Assembly: GCA_900752545.1 (NCBI GenBank)
Contig: CAADVS010000094.1
Span: 1 to 43,847 of the forward strand
Source: an uncultured Collinsella sp.
Lineage (GTDB): Bacteria > Actinomycetota > Coriobacteriia > Coriobacteriales > Coriobacteriaceae
DNA length: 43,847 nucleotides
Direction: 5' to 3'
Under the pieces are notes generated by a model. The model was not told where the DNA came from. It saw only the letters and a list, made by a program, of their open reading frames with translations, and searched no databases. How positions within the stretch are numbered: the first letter of the stretch is position 1; every line of letters starts with the position of its first letter. Position numbers and translations under genes: made by a program. Below are positions 5,837 to 15,160 of this stretch, one piece after another.

Positions 5837-8197
5837 CTACACACGGCGCTTGAGTTGCGCTCCGCCCTCGCCGGGCATAAGACGGCGAGCGTCGTAGACC
5901 GAATCGACGCTGCTGATGGAAGCCAGCAGCGGATCCAGACCACTCGCGTCCGAGATCTCGACCATAAAGCGCAGAGTTGCAATACCCTCGCGGTTGGTCG
6001 AGGTGGCGGCGGAAAGGATATTGCCGCCTGCATCGCCAATGGCAATGGTGACGTCCTTGAGCAGGCCCATGCGGTCCAGGCACTCGACTACGATCTCGAC
6101 CTGGAAAAGTGTATCGGCAGCACCATCCCACTCTACGTCAATCATGCGCTCGGGGTGCTCCATGAGGCCCTTGACGTTGGGGCAGTTGGCGCGATGTACC
6201 GAAACGCCACGACCGCGCGTGATGAAGCCGACGATGTCGTCGCCCGTCACGGGGTTGCAGCAATGAGCCAGACGGACCAGCAGGCCGCTGTTGCTCTCGC
6301 CCTTGACGATAATGCCGTTACTTGCGCTCTTGCCGCGCTTTTGCGGCTTGCGGTTGGAGCCGCGAGCAGGCTGTTTCACGACCTCGGCGATAGCCTCGGC
6401 CTTGGTGAGCTGTTCCTCGGGCTTGGGGTCCAAGATTTGCTCGACCTTATTGCCCACAGCGCGCGGGGCAACCTTGCCGGCGCCGACGGCGGCAAACAGG
6501 TCCTCGAGCTGCTTGAAGTTAAACTGCTCCGCTACGGCGTTGAGCGCACGCGTCGAACGCGGCGTAGAAATGCCATAGCCACGCTTACGCAGGTCCTTGG
6601 CCAGCATATCGCGGCCGGCAGCAGCGTCGTCATCCTTGGTCGCAGCGGCAAAATAGCGGCGGATCTTTGACTTGGCGGAAGGCGTCTTAACGATCTTGAG
6701 CCAATCACGCGACGGCTTGGAACTCTTGTTAGTCAGGATCTCGACACGGTCACCCGTCTTAATCTCGTGCGTGAGCGGAGCCACCGCACCGTTGATTTTG
6801 GCGCCGACGCAATGGTTTCCCACCTCGGTGTGAACGGCATAGGCAAAGTCGAGCGGCGTGGAGCCGGCACGAAGCGCCATGACCTCGCCCTTGGGCGTAA
6901 AGACGAAGATCTCCTGATCGAAGAGGTCGACCTTCAGCGAATGCAGGTATTCCTTGGCGTCGGTGATCTCATCAGACGCAGCCCAATCGAGCGAATGCTT
7001 GAGCCAGTTGATCTGGTCGTCCAAACGTTGAGCGTCATTGGTCTTGGAAGCAGACGATCCGCCCGACTTCTTATATAGCCAGTGGGCGGCAATGCCGTAC
7101 TCGGCCTGCTCATGCATCTCGTAGGTTCGAATCTGAATCTCGAGCGGACGAGCCGTGGGGCCGATAACCGTCGTATGGAGCGACTGGTAGTTATTGACCT
7201 TGGGCATGGCGATATAGTCTTTAAAGCGACCGGGCATGGGGTGCCACAGCGTATGCACCGCGCCGAGCGTGGAGTAGCAATCGCGCACCGAATGCGTGAT
7301 GACGCGCAGTGCCACCAGGTCGTAGATCTCGGAGAATTCCTTGCCCTTGCGCTTCATCTTTTGGTAGATGGACCAATAGTGCTTGGAACGGCCGTTGATC
7401 TGGAAGCCTTCCAGGCCAATGCGGTTGAGCTCGTCGGTGAGTGTCTTGATGGTCTCAGTCAGATAGCGCTCACGGACCTCGCGCGACTCCGCCACCATGC
7501 GCGCGATGCGCTGGTAGGCATCGGGCTCCAGGTAGAAGAAGGACAGGTCCTCGAGCTCCCACTTAATAGAGCTCATGCCCAGGCGGTCGGCCAAGGGCGC
7601 GTACACGTCCATGGTCTCGCGAGCCTTAAACAGGCGACGATCCTCGCGCAGGGCTGCCAGCGTTCGCATGTTGTGCAGACGGTCGGCAAGTTTAACGATG
7701 ATGACGCGAATGTCCTTGGACATGGCGAGGAACATCTTGCGCAGCGTGAGCGCCTGCTTCTCGTCCATGCTGTCGACTTCGATGTTGGTGAGCTTGGTCA
7801 CGCCATCGACGAGCTCGGCCACCGTATCGCCAAACAGGCCGGAAACATCGGTGAGCGAGGTCTCGGTATCCTCGACGGTATCGTGCAGTAGCGCGGCACA
7901 CACCACATCGCAGTCCATCTTGAGATCGGCCAAAATGATGGCAACCTCGACGGGATGGTTAATGTACATCTCGCCCGAGCGGCGCTTTTGGTTGCAGTGC
8001 TTCTCGGCGGCAAAGCAGTAGGCCTGCTCAACCTTAGAAAAGTCGTCCTCATTCATATATTTGAGGCACAGGCGCTCCAGCTTGTCGTAGCTGTCCGCCA
8101 TAATCTCGGGCGGCAGCTCATCGGCATGCTTATAGTGCTCCATCTCCGAAAACGGCTGGAGGGTGGAATCATGGGCGGTACGGGCTGCGGCATCCAT
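5837..8197 (-). CDS. relA: Bifunctional (p)ppGpp synthetase/hydrolase Rel
   Basis: Rel makes and degrades the stringent-response alarmones (p)ppGpp on ribosomes during amino-acid starvation. At 786 residues it has the full long-RSH layout. The HD hydrolase domain has intact INHPVE and LLHDTVED (His105-Asp106). The synthetase domain has GRFKDYIAMPK, and the RFKD there is the RXKD motif of bifunctional Rel/SpoT rather than the EXDD of RelA. These are followed by a TGS domain (VFTPKGEVMALRAGSTPLDFAY), a zinc-finger region (LAHCCNPVTGDDIVGF, then HRANC) and a C-terminal ACT domain. Both activities look intact. It starts 15 bases after the recJ-helicase gene and is probably co-transcribed with it. 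Confidence 0.97.
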   Translation of the reverse strand: MDAAARTAHDSTLQPFSEMEHYKHADELPPEIMADSYDKLERLCLKYMNEDDFSKVEQAYCFAAEKHCNQKRRSGEMYINHPVEVAIILADLKMDCDVVCAALLHDTVEDTETSLTDVSGLFGDTVAELVDGVTKLTNIEVDSMDEKQALTLRKMFLAMSKDIRVIIVKLADRLHNMRTLAALREDRRLFKARETMDVYAPLADRLGMSSIKWELEDLSFFYLEPDAYQRIARMVAESREVRERYLTETIKTLTDELNRIGLEGFQINGRSKHYWSIYQKMKRKGKEFSEIYDLVALRVITHSVRDCYSTLGAVHTLWHPMPGRFKDYIAMPKVNNYQSLHTTVIGPTARPLEIQIRTYEMHEQAEYGIAAHWLYKKSGGSSASKTNDAQRLDDQINWLKHSLDWAASDEITDAKEYLHSLKVDLFDQEIFVFTPKGEVMALRAGSTPLDFAYAVHTEVGNHCVGAKINGAVAPLTHEIKTGDRVEILTNKSSKPSRDWLKIVKTPSAKSKIRRYFAAATKDDDAAAGRDMLAKDLRKRGYGISTPRSTRALNAVAEQFNFKQLEDLFAAVGAGKVAPRAVGNKVEQILDPKPEEQLTKAEAIAEVVKQPARGSNRKPQKRGKSASNGIIVKGESNSGLLVRLAHCCNPVTGDDIVGFITRGRGVSVHRANCPNVKGLMEHPERMIDVEWDGAADTLFQVEIVVECLDRMGLLKDVTIAIGDAGGNILSAATSTNREGIATLRFMVEISDASGLDPLLASISSVDSVYDARRLMPGEGGAQLKRRV

Positions 8198-8212
8198 CGA
8201 GGTCCCCTTCCC

Positions 8213-11200
8213 CTAGGCCCGCGGTAAGATCGGGCGGTTAACTTTGGCTAGCATATCAGAAGCGCACGAATCGAGCGCCCAGCTCCGGAAAGCCGAGAAC
8301 TCCATGCGCGAGCGCAAGCCCTCCAAATAGCGAATTGACCTGCTCAATTGCACGCGGCCGGGGTTTTCGGCCATCGCGATACGACGAGTGTCGTCAAACC
8401 CCGAAACTCGACAGAAACCAAGCTCTTCGAAGATTCCCAGGCCGCTTTCCACCGAACGCTCGTCGACCGGCGTGCGAGCATCGATGGCAAGGCACATCTG
8501 CGCGATGTCGATATCGCTCGCGCTAAAGGAATCATCCCCGGTCTTGCCGCGGTTGGAGCGCCACATGGTCTGCAGCGCGCGATAGAGTGTGACGAGCTCG
8601 TCGCGCTCGGGTGCGTAGCAGTCGAGCAGGCGCTCGTTAATGCGGGCATCGCGCGACGAATAGAGCAGGTGGATCACGGCGGGCTGGCCATCGCGACCGG
8701 CACGGCCGCTCATCTGGTTAAACTCAATGCCGCCAAACGGCATGTGATAGAGCACGACATGGCGGATATCGGGCAGGTTGACGCCCTCGCCAAAGGCAGA
8801 TGTCGAGACGATGCAGCTGAGGCTGCCGTCTCGGAATGCTTCCTCCACGCGACGGCGATCGGAACGCGCAAGCCCCGCGTTATAGAACGCGATATGGGTT
8901 GCGCAATCGGGCACACGCTTGCGCAACGTCTTGGCGAGCGCCACGGACTGGTCGCGCGAATTGACGTAGATGACGGTCTTTTCCCCCGTCGCCACAATCG
9001 ACACCAAACGGTTTTCGCGGCTCGCAAGATCGCGGTCGTCCTCGAGCTGCAGGTTCTCGCGCACCGTCTCGTCGACCACCGTGCGAGTGATCGGCAGCAT
9101 GCGGGCAAGCTCGGCCACGACCGGAGCCGTCGCGGTGGCCGTCGCAGCCATAACGACCGGGTCGCCCAGGGCTTTGAGGATATCGGGCATGTCGAGATAG
9201 GCGCTGCGGTCGCCGCCCTTGGCAAGACCGGCATGATGCGCCTCATCGATAACGACAAAGCCGATGCGGCCCGAACGCGCGAAGCGGTCACGATGGATAG
9301 ATAGGAACTCGGGCGTCGTGAGCACGATACCGGTGCGGCCCGAAGCTAGGCCGGCGAACACGTCATCGCGTGCGGCCTCCACGGTCTCGCCGGTCAGCAC
9401 GCCAACGCCAATGCCGAGCGCGGCCATCGTCGACGAGAGGTGATAGGCCTGGTCGGCAACGAGCGCACGCAGCGGATAGACAAAGATGCTCGCACGTCCG
9501 CGAAGCACCGCCTCACGCGCGGCATGCACATGGAAGATGAGCGACTTGCCGCGGCCCGTTCCCATAACCGCCAAGACACTCTGGTGATCGGCCAAGGCGT
9601 CGAGCGCCTCAACCTGAGCGCGGTGCGGCTGGTTCGAGCCGATAAAGCTATGGATAAGCGAGCGCGTCAGCTCGGTATAAGAAAGCTGGGCAAGCGTCTC
9701 GCGCTTGCGCGACTCCAGGCGCAGATCGGAGTCCACCGGCTGCACGCCACGACGAAGCTCGCATGCCGGATCGTCGACGCTGGGCAGCGTGGTATCGCGG
9801 ACCAGAACATCCTTGACCATGAGCTTGGGCTTCACACGACCCTGCCAATGCTCGGCAACGGCCTCGAACACCAAGTCGACGGCGCTGTCGCAATTGATAA
9901 GCCTGTCGATCTGCGGTACACGAAACATGATGGCCGGCACACTCGCAGCGCCATCCGTCGCCACGAAGCGCATATGCTCGCCGGTCTTACCCACCACGGC
10001 GCGATCACACATCGTCACGCCCTCGGCAGCCAGCAGCGGCACCTTATTACCCTGGCCAAACGGCTCAAGGCGGGAAATCTGCTCGATGGTCTCGATATTC
10101 AATTCGGAAAGGTCGACCGTGGCGGCAACCTCGTCGGTGTCCTCAAAGTCCTCGGCGGGAAGCTCGGACAACACGGCGGAAAGGCGACGGCGGAACTCAT
10201 CGAGCTTGGATGCCTCGATGGTCACACCCACCGCACCAGCATGTCCGCCGCGACGAATCATCAGGTCGGAACAGCGCTCGATGGCGTCAAACAGGTTAAC
10301 TTTGCCCACCGAGCGACCAGAGCCGCGCGCGATACCGTCCTCGATCGAGAACAGCAGCGCCGGCACGTGGTAGCGGTTGGTCAGACGGCTTGCCACGATG
10401 CCCTTGACGCCCTCGTGCCAGCCTTCGCCGCCCACGACGATCACGCGTCCACCGTCATAGGTCTCCTCGACCTTTGCCATGGCATCGCGCGTGAGCTCCG
10501 ACTCGATCTCACGGCGCTGGCGGTTGATTTCCTCGAGCTCGGCGGCAAGTGCGCTTGCTTCGATGGGATCGCGGGCAAGCAGCAGGTCGAGCGCCAGCTT
10601 GGGATCAGCCATGCGACCGGCAGCGTTTAAGCGGGGAATGAGCGAAAACGACAGGCCATCCGCCGTAATGCTCGAAAGGTCCGCCTTGGCGAGCGCGGCA
10701 AGCGCGATATAGCCCGGGCGAGCGGTTACGCGCATCTGCTGGATGCCCTCGGCAACCAGCGCGCGGTTCTCGGGCGTGAGCGGCATCATGTCGGACACGG
10801 TGCCCAGCGCCGCGACCTCGATTAGCGAACGCCAATACGACGGCTTGCCCAGACGCTCGCCCAGGACTTGCACCAACTTGAGTGCCACGCCGGCACCGGC
10901 AAGCTCACGCGAAGGACCATCGTCATCGAGCTTAGGGTCGGTCAGGGGTACGCCCTGCGGCACCTGATCGGAGGGCTCGTGATGGTCCGTGACCACCAAA
11001 TCGATCCCCAGGCTCTTCAGATAGGAAACCTCTTCCTTGGCGGCAATGCCGTTATCGACGGTCACGATCAGCTGGGGGCGAGCGAGCTCGTTAACGCGGT
11101 CGAGCGCCGCGCGCGAAAGACCGTAGCCCTCATCAAAGCGATGCGGAATAAACGGCGTGACATCGGCGCCAAACGTGCGCAGCGCCTCGGTCAACAGGCA

Positions 11201-11500
11201 GGTCGACGTAATACCGTCAACGTCAAAATCGCCAAAGACTGCAATGTGCGCGTGGTTGCGAATAGCACGCTCGACGCGGTCGGCAACGACCGACATGCCC
11301 GGGATAATGAGTGGGTCGGCCCAGTCGCGATCGAGCGAAGGCGTCAAAAACAATTGGCCCTCTTTGATTGAGCCAATGCCGTGCGCGACCATAATGCGCG
11401 CCACCAGCCCGGGAATGCCCAGACCAGCCGAAAGCTCCTTTTCGAGCTCGGGGTTTTGCTGAGCGACCGCCCAGCGATGCGTCGTCTTAAGCGATGACAT
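8213..11500 (-). CDS. recJ: RecJ exonuclease fused to a RecQ-like helicase
   Basis: The 1095-residue protein joins two DNA-repair enzymes. The N-terminal half is RecJ, a 5'-3' single-strand exonuclease: FGDFDVDGITST (Asp91-Asp95 region), VDNGIA, VVTDHHE (about 172-174), SLIPRLNAAGRM and the DHHA1 motif RRGGHAGAVG. The C-terminal half (about 590-1095) is a superfamily 2 helicase of RecQ character: VMGTGRGKSLIF (Walker A, about 646-652), VIDEAHHAG (about 752), ATATAT, FGEGVNLPD and MSGRAGRDG (about 933). RecJ and RecQ cooperate as separate proteins in the RecF pathway; here they are physically linked. ATG 11500 is preferred (GGGGGTG upstream); an in-frame GTG at 11545 lacks a ribosome binding site. 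The gene heads a recJ-rel unit. No frameshift is seen at the junction. Confidence 0.95.
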   Translation of the reverse strand: MSSLKTTHRWAVAQQNPELEKELSAGLGIPGLVARIMVAHGIGSIKEGQLFLTPSLDRDWADPLIIPGMSVVADRVERAIRNHAHIAVFGDFDVDGITSTCLLTEALRTFGADVTPFIPHRFDEGYGLSRAALDRVNELARPQLIVTVDNGIAAKEEVSYLKSLGIDLVVTDHHEPSDQVPQGVPLTDPKLDDDGPSRELAGAGVALKLVQVLGERLGKPSYWRSLIEVAALGTVSDMMPLTPENRALVAEGIQQMRVTARPGYIALAALAKADLSSITADGLSFSLIPRLNAAGRMADPKLALDLLLARDPIEASALAAELEEINRQRREIESELTRDAMAKVEETYDGGRVIVVGGEGWHEGVKGIVASRLTNRYHVPALLFSIEDGIARGSGRSVGKVNLFDAIERCSDLMIRRGGHAGAVGVTIEASKLDEFRRRLSAVLSELPAEDFEDTDEVAATVDLSELNIETIEQISRLEPFGQGNKVPLLAAEGVTMCDRAVVGKTGEHMRFVATDGAASVPAIMFRVPQIDRLINCDSAVDLVFEAVAEHWQGRVKPKLMVKDVLVRDTTLPSVDDPACELRRGVQPVDSDLRLESRKRETLAQLSYTELTRSLIHSFIGSNQPHRAQVEALDALADHQSVLAVMGTGRGKSLIFHVHAAREAVLRGRASIFVYPLRALVADQAYHLSSTMAALGIGVGVLTGETVEAARDDVFAGLASGRTGIVLTTPEFLSIHRDRFARSGRIGFVVIDEAHHAGLAKGGDRSAYLDMPDILKALGDPVVMAATATATAPVVAELARMLPITRTVVDETVRENLQLEDDRDLASRENRLVSIVATGEKTVIYVNSRDQSVALAKTLRKRVPDCATHIAFYNAGLARSDRRRVEEAFRDGSLSCIVSTSAFGEGVNLPDIRHVVLYHMPFGGIEFNQMSGRAGRDGQPAVIHLLYSSRDARINERLLDCYAPERDELVTLYRALQTMWRSNRGKTGDDSFSASDIDIAQMCLAIDARTPVDERSVESGLGIFEELGFCRVSGFDDTRRIAMAENPGRVQLSRSIRYLEGLRSRMEFSAFRSWALDSCASDMLAKVNRPILPRA

Positions 11501-11608
11501 AGGCACCCACCCCCGATAGGGGCAGGTCGCCGCGATACCTCTCACGGTTCATAGCGATGAGTCCTCTGTGTATGCCCACTTCGGCAGGCAGATCTGTTGA
11601 ACGGATTT

Positions 11609-11614
11609 ATTATA
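11609..11614 (-). promoter_or_regulatory. Consensus -10 box upstream of recJ
   Basis: A perfect TATAAT on the minus strand lies 109 bases before the recJ ATG. A matching -35 at normal spacing is not clear (TTGCGT is 13 bases away). It is the likely promoter for the recJ-rel unit, divergent from the symporter gene. Confidence 0.45.
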
Positions 11615-11776
11615 CCGTGCGGCGCGGACGCAAATCGCCGCAGCACGCCGCGGTTTCGGTAAACGATGCCGGTAATAGCCTCGAAATAAACGAGCGTTTC
11701 TGACGCACGGACACATGTGAGCGTCTAGCATATCCAGTCAAAACGGATTCACGAGCAAAGGGAGTCACAAGAGCAT

Positions 11777-12775
11777 ATGAAGCAATGGGTTGGACTGGGC
11801 AAGTTTCTCGCAGGACATATGCAGGTCATCGTTCCGATTTGCGTGGCGCTCGGCGTGCTCTTTCCCCAGCAGATCGGCGTGCTCAAGCCCATCGTTCCCG
11901 CCCTCTTCGCCTTTATGACGTTCCAAGGTGCGCTCAGCAACACCTTCCACCAGGTAGCCGAGGTGTTCCGCCGTCCGCTGCACCTGATTTTGGCGCTGCT
12001 CGTCTCGGCGGTGCTCATTCCCATAGCAGCCTATGCCATGGGATCGCTGTTCTTTGGCTCCAATCCCAACCTTGTCTGCGGCATCGTGCTCGAATACAGC
12101 GTACCCGTGGCGGTCACTGCCTTTATGTGGATCAGCATGTTCGGCGGCAACGGCCCGCTCGCGCTCACCATCATCCTGACGTCCTCGGTTATCTCCCCTG
12201 TGACGATTCCGCTCACGCTTAAGCTCTTGCTGGGTGCCACCGTCTCGATCGATGTGCCGAGCATGATGCAGGACATGGCCTTTATGATCGCCATCCCCGC
12301 CATGCTCGGCATCGTGATCAACGAGCTCACGCGTGGATGGGGACACGAGAAGCTCTCCCCCGCGCTCTCGCCCGCCTGCAAATTCATGATGATGGGCGTT
12401 ATCGCCTCCAATTCCACCGCCATGAGGGAGTACGTGCTGCACATGAACGCGGTGCGCCTGGAAGTCGCCCTCTTTATTTTGGTCTTCGCCATCAGCGGCT
12501 TTGTCATCGGCATTCTGGTCGCCCGCGCGCTGCATCTGCCATATAGCGAGACGACTACCATGTGCTTTACCTGCGGCATGCGTAACATCTCTTCGGGCGC
12601 CGTCATCGCCACGCAGTACTTTCCGGGCGAAGTCGTGTTTCCCGTCATGTGCGGAACGCTGTTTCAGCAGGTGCTCGCCTCGTTTATCGGACACCTCTTT
12701 GAGCGTCTGACCGGCGAGGAGCGCGCCGCCCAGCGCAAGCGGGTCGAGGCCGGCCGCGACGCCATGGGGCGCTAG
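11777..12775 (+). CDS. Bile acid:sodium symporter (BASS) family transporter
   Basis: The 332-residue integral membrane protein has about nine to ten hydrophobic segments and BASS/SBF-family character: PALFAFMTFQGALSN near the N-terminus, the central EYSVPVAVTAFMWISMFGGN, and the C-terminal CFTCGMRNISSGAVIATQYFP segment. The last is similar to the GxRNxxxA signature in the sodium-binding crossover helix. Family members move bile acids, pantoate, pyruvate or other organic anions with sodium, so the substrate cannot be fixed from sequence. A bile-acid role would suit a gut bacterium but is inference. A GGGAG lies 12 bases before the ATG, rather far. It is a single gene on the plus strand, divergent from recJ and convergent with the GalT-like gene 30 bases downstream. 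Confidence 0.88.
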   Translation: MKQWVGLGKFLAGHMQVIVPICVALGVLFPQQIGVLKPIVPALFAFMTFQGALSNTFHQVAEVFRRPLHLILALLVSAVLIPIAAYAMGSLFFGSNPNLVCGIVLEYSVPVAVTAFMWISMFGGNGPLALTIILTSSVISPVTIPLTLKLLLGATVSIDVPSMMQDMAFMIAIPAMLGIVINELTRGWGHEKLSPALSPACKFMMMGVIASNSTAMREYVLHMNAVRLEVALFILVFAISGFVIGILVARALHLPYSETTTMCFTCGMRNISSGAVIATQYFPGEVVFPVMCGTLFQQVLASFIGHLFERLTGEERAAQRKRVEAGRDAMGR

Positions 12776-12805
12776 ACTGTCCGCATTACGCGGGTGTTAG
12801 TCTTA

Positions 12806-13603
12806 CTATACGAGCGTTTCCAGATGCGCACGCAGGCGCTCAGCATCGACATCGAGCGTGGTCTCAGCATTGACCTGAGCCAGCCGATACCCGACAAAGT
12901 AGGGCGAAACCACCCAACGCGGCAGCGCCTTGGCAATGGTCCGACCGTCCATGTGGTAGAAGAACAAGTTGTACGACTCTGCGCGACCACCATGGTGCTC
13001 GTTCAGGATATAGCGCAGAGCTACCTGAATCGCATCGGCGAAGAGGTCCGTCTCGGCTTGGTCTCTCGTGTCATCGCTGGCGGCGATTCTCTGCGGGGCT
13101 GAAACGTTGACCTCAAAGAACCCCATGATCGGTTCGGTTGAGATGTCGACCGAGATTCTCCCCTGTTGCCAGACACTGATGCCTTCAAAGTTGGCTGAGG
13201 TCAGCGCCGCATAGCCGTCCTCCTGTTCCAGGCCCACAATCTGCATGTGTGGATGGACGAGGCTGCCGCCCGAAAGTGGGCCTTTGTTCTTGTACATGAG
13301 CACACTACGGTACTGTTGGGAATCGATCATCTGCTGCCAACAGCCCAGGGCAAACCGCATCACATGATGCAGCTCATCCGGTTCATAGGTCACCAGGTCG
13401 GCGTCGTGATTGGCAGACTCGATCAATACGGTCTGACGTGTGGACCGCAAGGTCTTGAACTTATTCTCGAGCCAGATACAGTCACCATCGCGCTGGATGA
13501 TGTTGGCAAGTCCCTCCGTGTCGCAAAAGGGGCACGCGGTGCCAGGGCGACGATTATCGTCGGGCTTACCGCTCGCCTGCTGAACGTCAAATACCAGCGC
13601 CAC
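12806..13603 (-). CDS. GalT/HIT-like nucleotidyltransferase-fold protein (DUF4931-like)
   Basis: The 265-residue product resembles galactose-1-phosphate uridylyltransferase-type HIT proteins. It has an N-terminal CPFCDTE (half of a zinc site) and the active-site motif GSLVHPHMQIVGL, i.e. HPHxQ. It lacks the full length of classical GalT (about 350 residues) and best fits the DUF4931-like group, whose reaction is not established. The GTG start at 13603 has GGAGG eight bases upstream, and that ribosome binding site overlaps the end of cutC. The stop of cutC and this start are three bases apart, so translation is probably coupled. No galactokinase or epimerase gene is nearby, which argues against a simple Leloir-pathway role. 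Confidence 0.78.
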   Translation of the reverse strand: MALVFDVQQASGKPDDNRRPGTACPFCDTEGLANIIQRDGDCIWLENKFKTLRSTRQTVLIESANHDADLVTYEPDELHHVMRFALGCWQQMIDSQQYRSVLMYKNKGPLSGGSLVHPHMQIVGLEQEDGYAALTSANFEGISVWQQGRISVDISTEPIMGFFEVNVSAPQRIAASDDTRDQAETDLFADAIQVALRYILNEHHGGRAESYNLFFYHMDGRTIAKALPRWVVSPYFVGYRLAQVNAETTLDVDAERLRAHLETLV

Positions 13604-13606
13604 GGG

Positions 13607-14284
13607 TTATACCTCCAGCGGCACGATCTTGGTGCCATGGAGCTCGGAGACGCCTAGCGCCGCCGCGACCGCGTCGCGATTTGCCGTAGTGATGCCGCCG
13701 CCGGGAAGGATGGTCAAACGATCGCCCGCATACTCGATTAAACGAGCCAGGTAATCGAAATTATCCTCGATCGACGTACCGGCAGCGCCGCCATGCGTGA
13801 GGATGCGCGTAACGCCGCAGTCGGCAAGTGTATCAATCGCATCGAGCTGAGCCTCGGGCGAGAGCTGGTCAAATGACATGTGGAAGGTGATGTCGATGGG
13901 ATCACGCTTACATTCCTCGGTCGCGCAGCCCGCAGCCATCACGAGGGCGCCAAGCGTAAGTTCGTCGAGCGCCCATCCGCCAGCGCAGGGTTTGCAGCAG
14001 CCAAAGACCAAGCCGTCAACGCCCGCACTCACGGCAAGGCCCAAGTCCATCTCCATCATGCGCAGCTCATCCTGGTTGTAGTGAAAGTCGCCGCCACGCG
14101 GACGGATCATGCACATCACCCGTGCATCGTGTTCGTGGGCATAGTTGGTCGTAGCGCTGATAACGCCGGCCGAGGGCGTGGTACCACCGACGGCAAGGTT
14201 ATCGCACAGCTCGATGCGCCTTGCACCGGCCTCGATAGCCGCCGGCACCCGCTCAAAGTTCTCGGCACAAAACTCGTACAGCAT
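13607..14284 (-). CDS. cutC: CutC family TIM-barrel protein
   Basis: The 225-residue product has the CutC pattern: MLYEFCAENFERVPAAIEAG, RIELCDNLAVGGTTPS, MIRPRGGDFHYNQDEL, GVDGLVFGC and a C-terminal ILPGGGIT. CutC was first described as a copper homeostasis protein, but the copper link is disputed and the enzyme activity is unknown. I chose the ATG at 14284 because the family begins there and GGGGG lies seven bases upstream; longer in-frame starts enter promoter-like DNA. It precedes and probably couples to the GalT-like gene. Confidence 0.92.
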   Translation of the reverse strand: MLYEFCAENFERVPAAIEAGARRIELCDNLAVGGTTPSAGVISATTNYAHEHDARVMCMIRPRGGDFHYNQDELRMMEMDLGLAVSAGVDGLVFGCCKPCAGGWALDELTLGALVMAAGCATEECKRDPIDITFHMSFDQLSPEAQLDAIDTLADCGVTRILTHGGAAGTSIEDNFDYLARLIEYAGDRLTILPGGGITTANRDAVAAALGVSELHGTKIVPLEV

Positions 14285-14371
14285 AGATAGACCCCCAAAG
14301 ACAGCAGATGTTTTCCGACGGGCATTGTCACACATCCCCATGAAGTTGCGGTGGAATAGGGACTGTTTATG

Positions 14372-14398
14372 GTGCAAAGTAACCTGACCCCTTGCACC
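14372..14398. repeat. Inverted repeat GGTGCAA/TTGCACC
   Basis: A seven-pair inverted repeat flanks AGTAACCTGACCCC, directly next to the liv terminator. It lies between the liv operon and cutC (162-base gap). It may be a small dispersed repeat or part of the cutC upstream region; function is unknown. Confidence 0.4.
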
Positions 14399-14435
14399 AA
14401 AAAAGGGGCGCTGACCGGGATAGTCAGCGCCCCTT
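14399..14435 (-). terminator. Rho-independent terminator of the liv operon
   Basis: A perfect 13-bp stem (14403-14415 with 14423-14435) closes a seven-base loop and is followed on the minus strand by UUUUUU. It begins 11 bases after the livF stop. Confidence 0.95.
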
Positions 14436-14446
14436 CGTTGAATGAA

Positions 14447-15160
14447 TTAACCGCCCAGATAGGCCTTACGCACGTTATCGTCGTGCAGGAGTTCTTGGCC
14501 CGTGCCGGTCATGGTGATCTTGCCGGTCTCGAGCACGTAGCCGCGCGTGGCGATGGAAAGAGCCATCTGCGCGTTTTGCTCGACCAGAAGCACCGTGGTG
14601 CCGGCCTTGTGCAGGTCCTCGACAATCTGGAAGATCTGTTCGATCAGAATCGGTGCCAGACCCATGGAAGGTTCGTCGAGCATAAGCAGTTTGGGGTTAC
14701 TCATAAGGGCGCGCCCCATAACGAGCATCTGCTGCTCGCCGCCCGAAAGAGTGCCGGCGACCTGGCGACGGCGCTCCTTCAGGCGCGGAAACTGCTCGTA
14801 GACGCGCTCAAGGCCCGGAGCCACCGTTGACTTGGCCTGCGTATAGGCGCCCATCTCCAAGTTCTCCTCGACCGTCATCTGCAAAAAGGCGCGACGTCCC
14901 TCGGGTACCTGAGCCAGGCCCTTGCCAACCAGCTTGTCGGCGGGCGTATGGGTAATGTCCTCGCCCATAAACTTGATGGAGCCGGTCTTGGAGCGTAGCA
15001 GGCCCGAGACAGTCTTGAGCGTCGTGGACTTGCCGGCGCCGTTAGCGCCAATCAGGGCCACGATCTCGCCCTCGTTAACGTTAAAGGAGATGTCCTTGAT
15101 GGCGTGGATGGCGCCGTACCAGACGTTGATGTTGTAGACGGAAAGCATCGGCTCTGCCAT
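14447..15160 (-). CDS. livF: Branched-chain amino acid ABC transporter ATPase LivF
   Basis: One of two cytoplasmic ATPases that drive import of leucine, isoleucine and valine or related amino acids. The 237-residue product has Walker A GANGAGKST, signature LSGGEQQMLVMGRALM, Walker B LLMLDEPSMGLAP, and a switch His in LLVEQNAQ (here Gln-Asn replaces His, as is normal in LivF). Its ATG directly follows the livG stop codon with no gap, implying tight coupling. It is the last gene of livJHMGF. Confidence 0.96.
   Translation of the reverse strand: MAEPMLSVYNINVWYGAIHAIKDISFNVNEGEIVALIGANGAGKSTTLKTVSGLLRSKTGSIKFMGEDITHTPADKLVGKGLAQVPEGRRAFLQMTVEENLEMGAYTQAKSTVAPGLERVYEQFPRLKERRRQVAGTLSGGEQQMLVMGRALMSNPKLLMLDEPSMGLAPILIEQIFQIVEDLHKAGTTVLLVEQNAQMALSIATRGYVLETGKITMTGTGQELLHDDNVRKAYLGG

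Noticed and set aside
11765..12694. Minus-strand frame of 309 codons opposite the symporter gene
   Set aside because: The plus-strand protein has clear membrane segments and family motifs; the antisense frame is charged and featureless.
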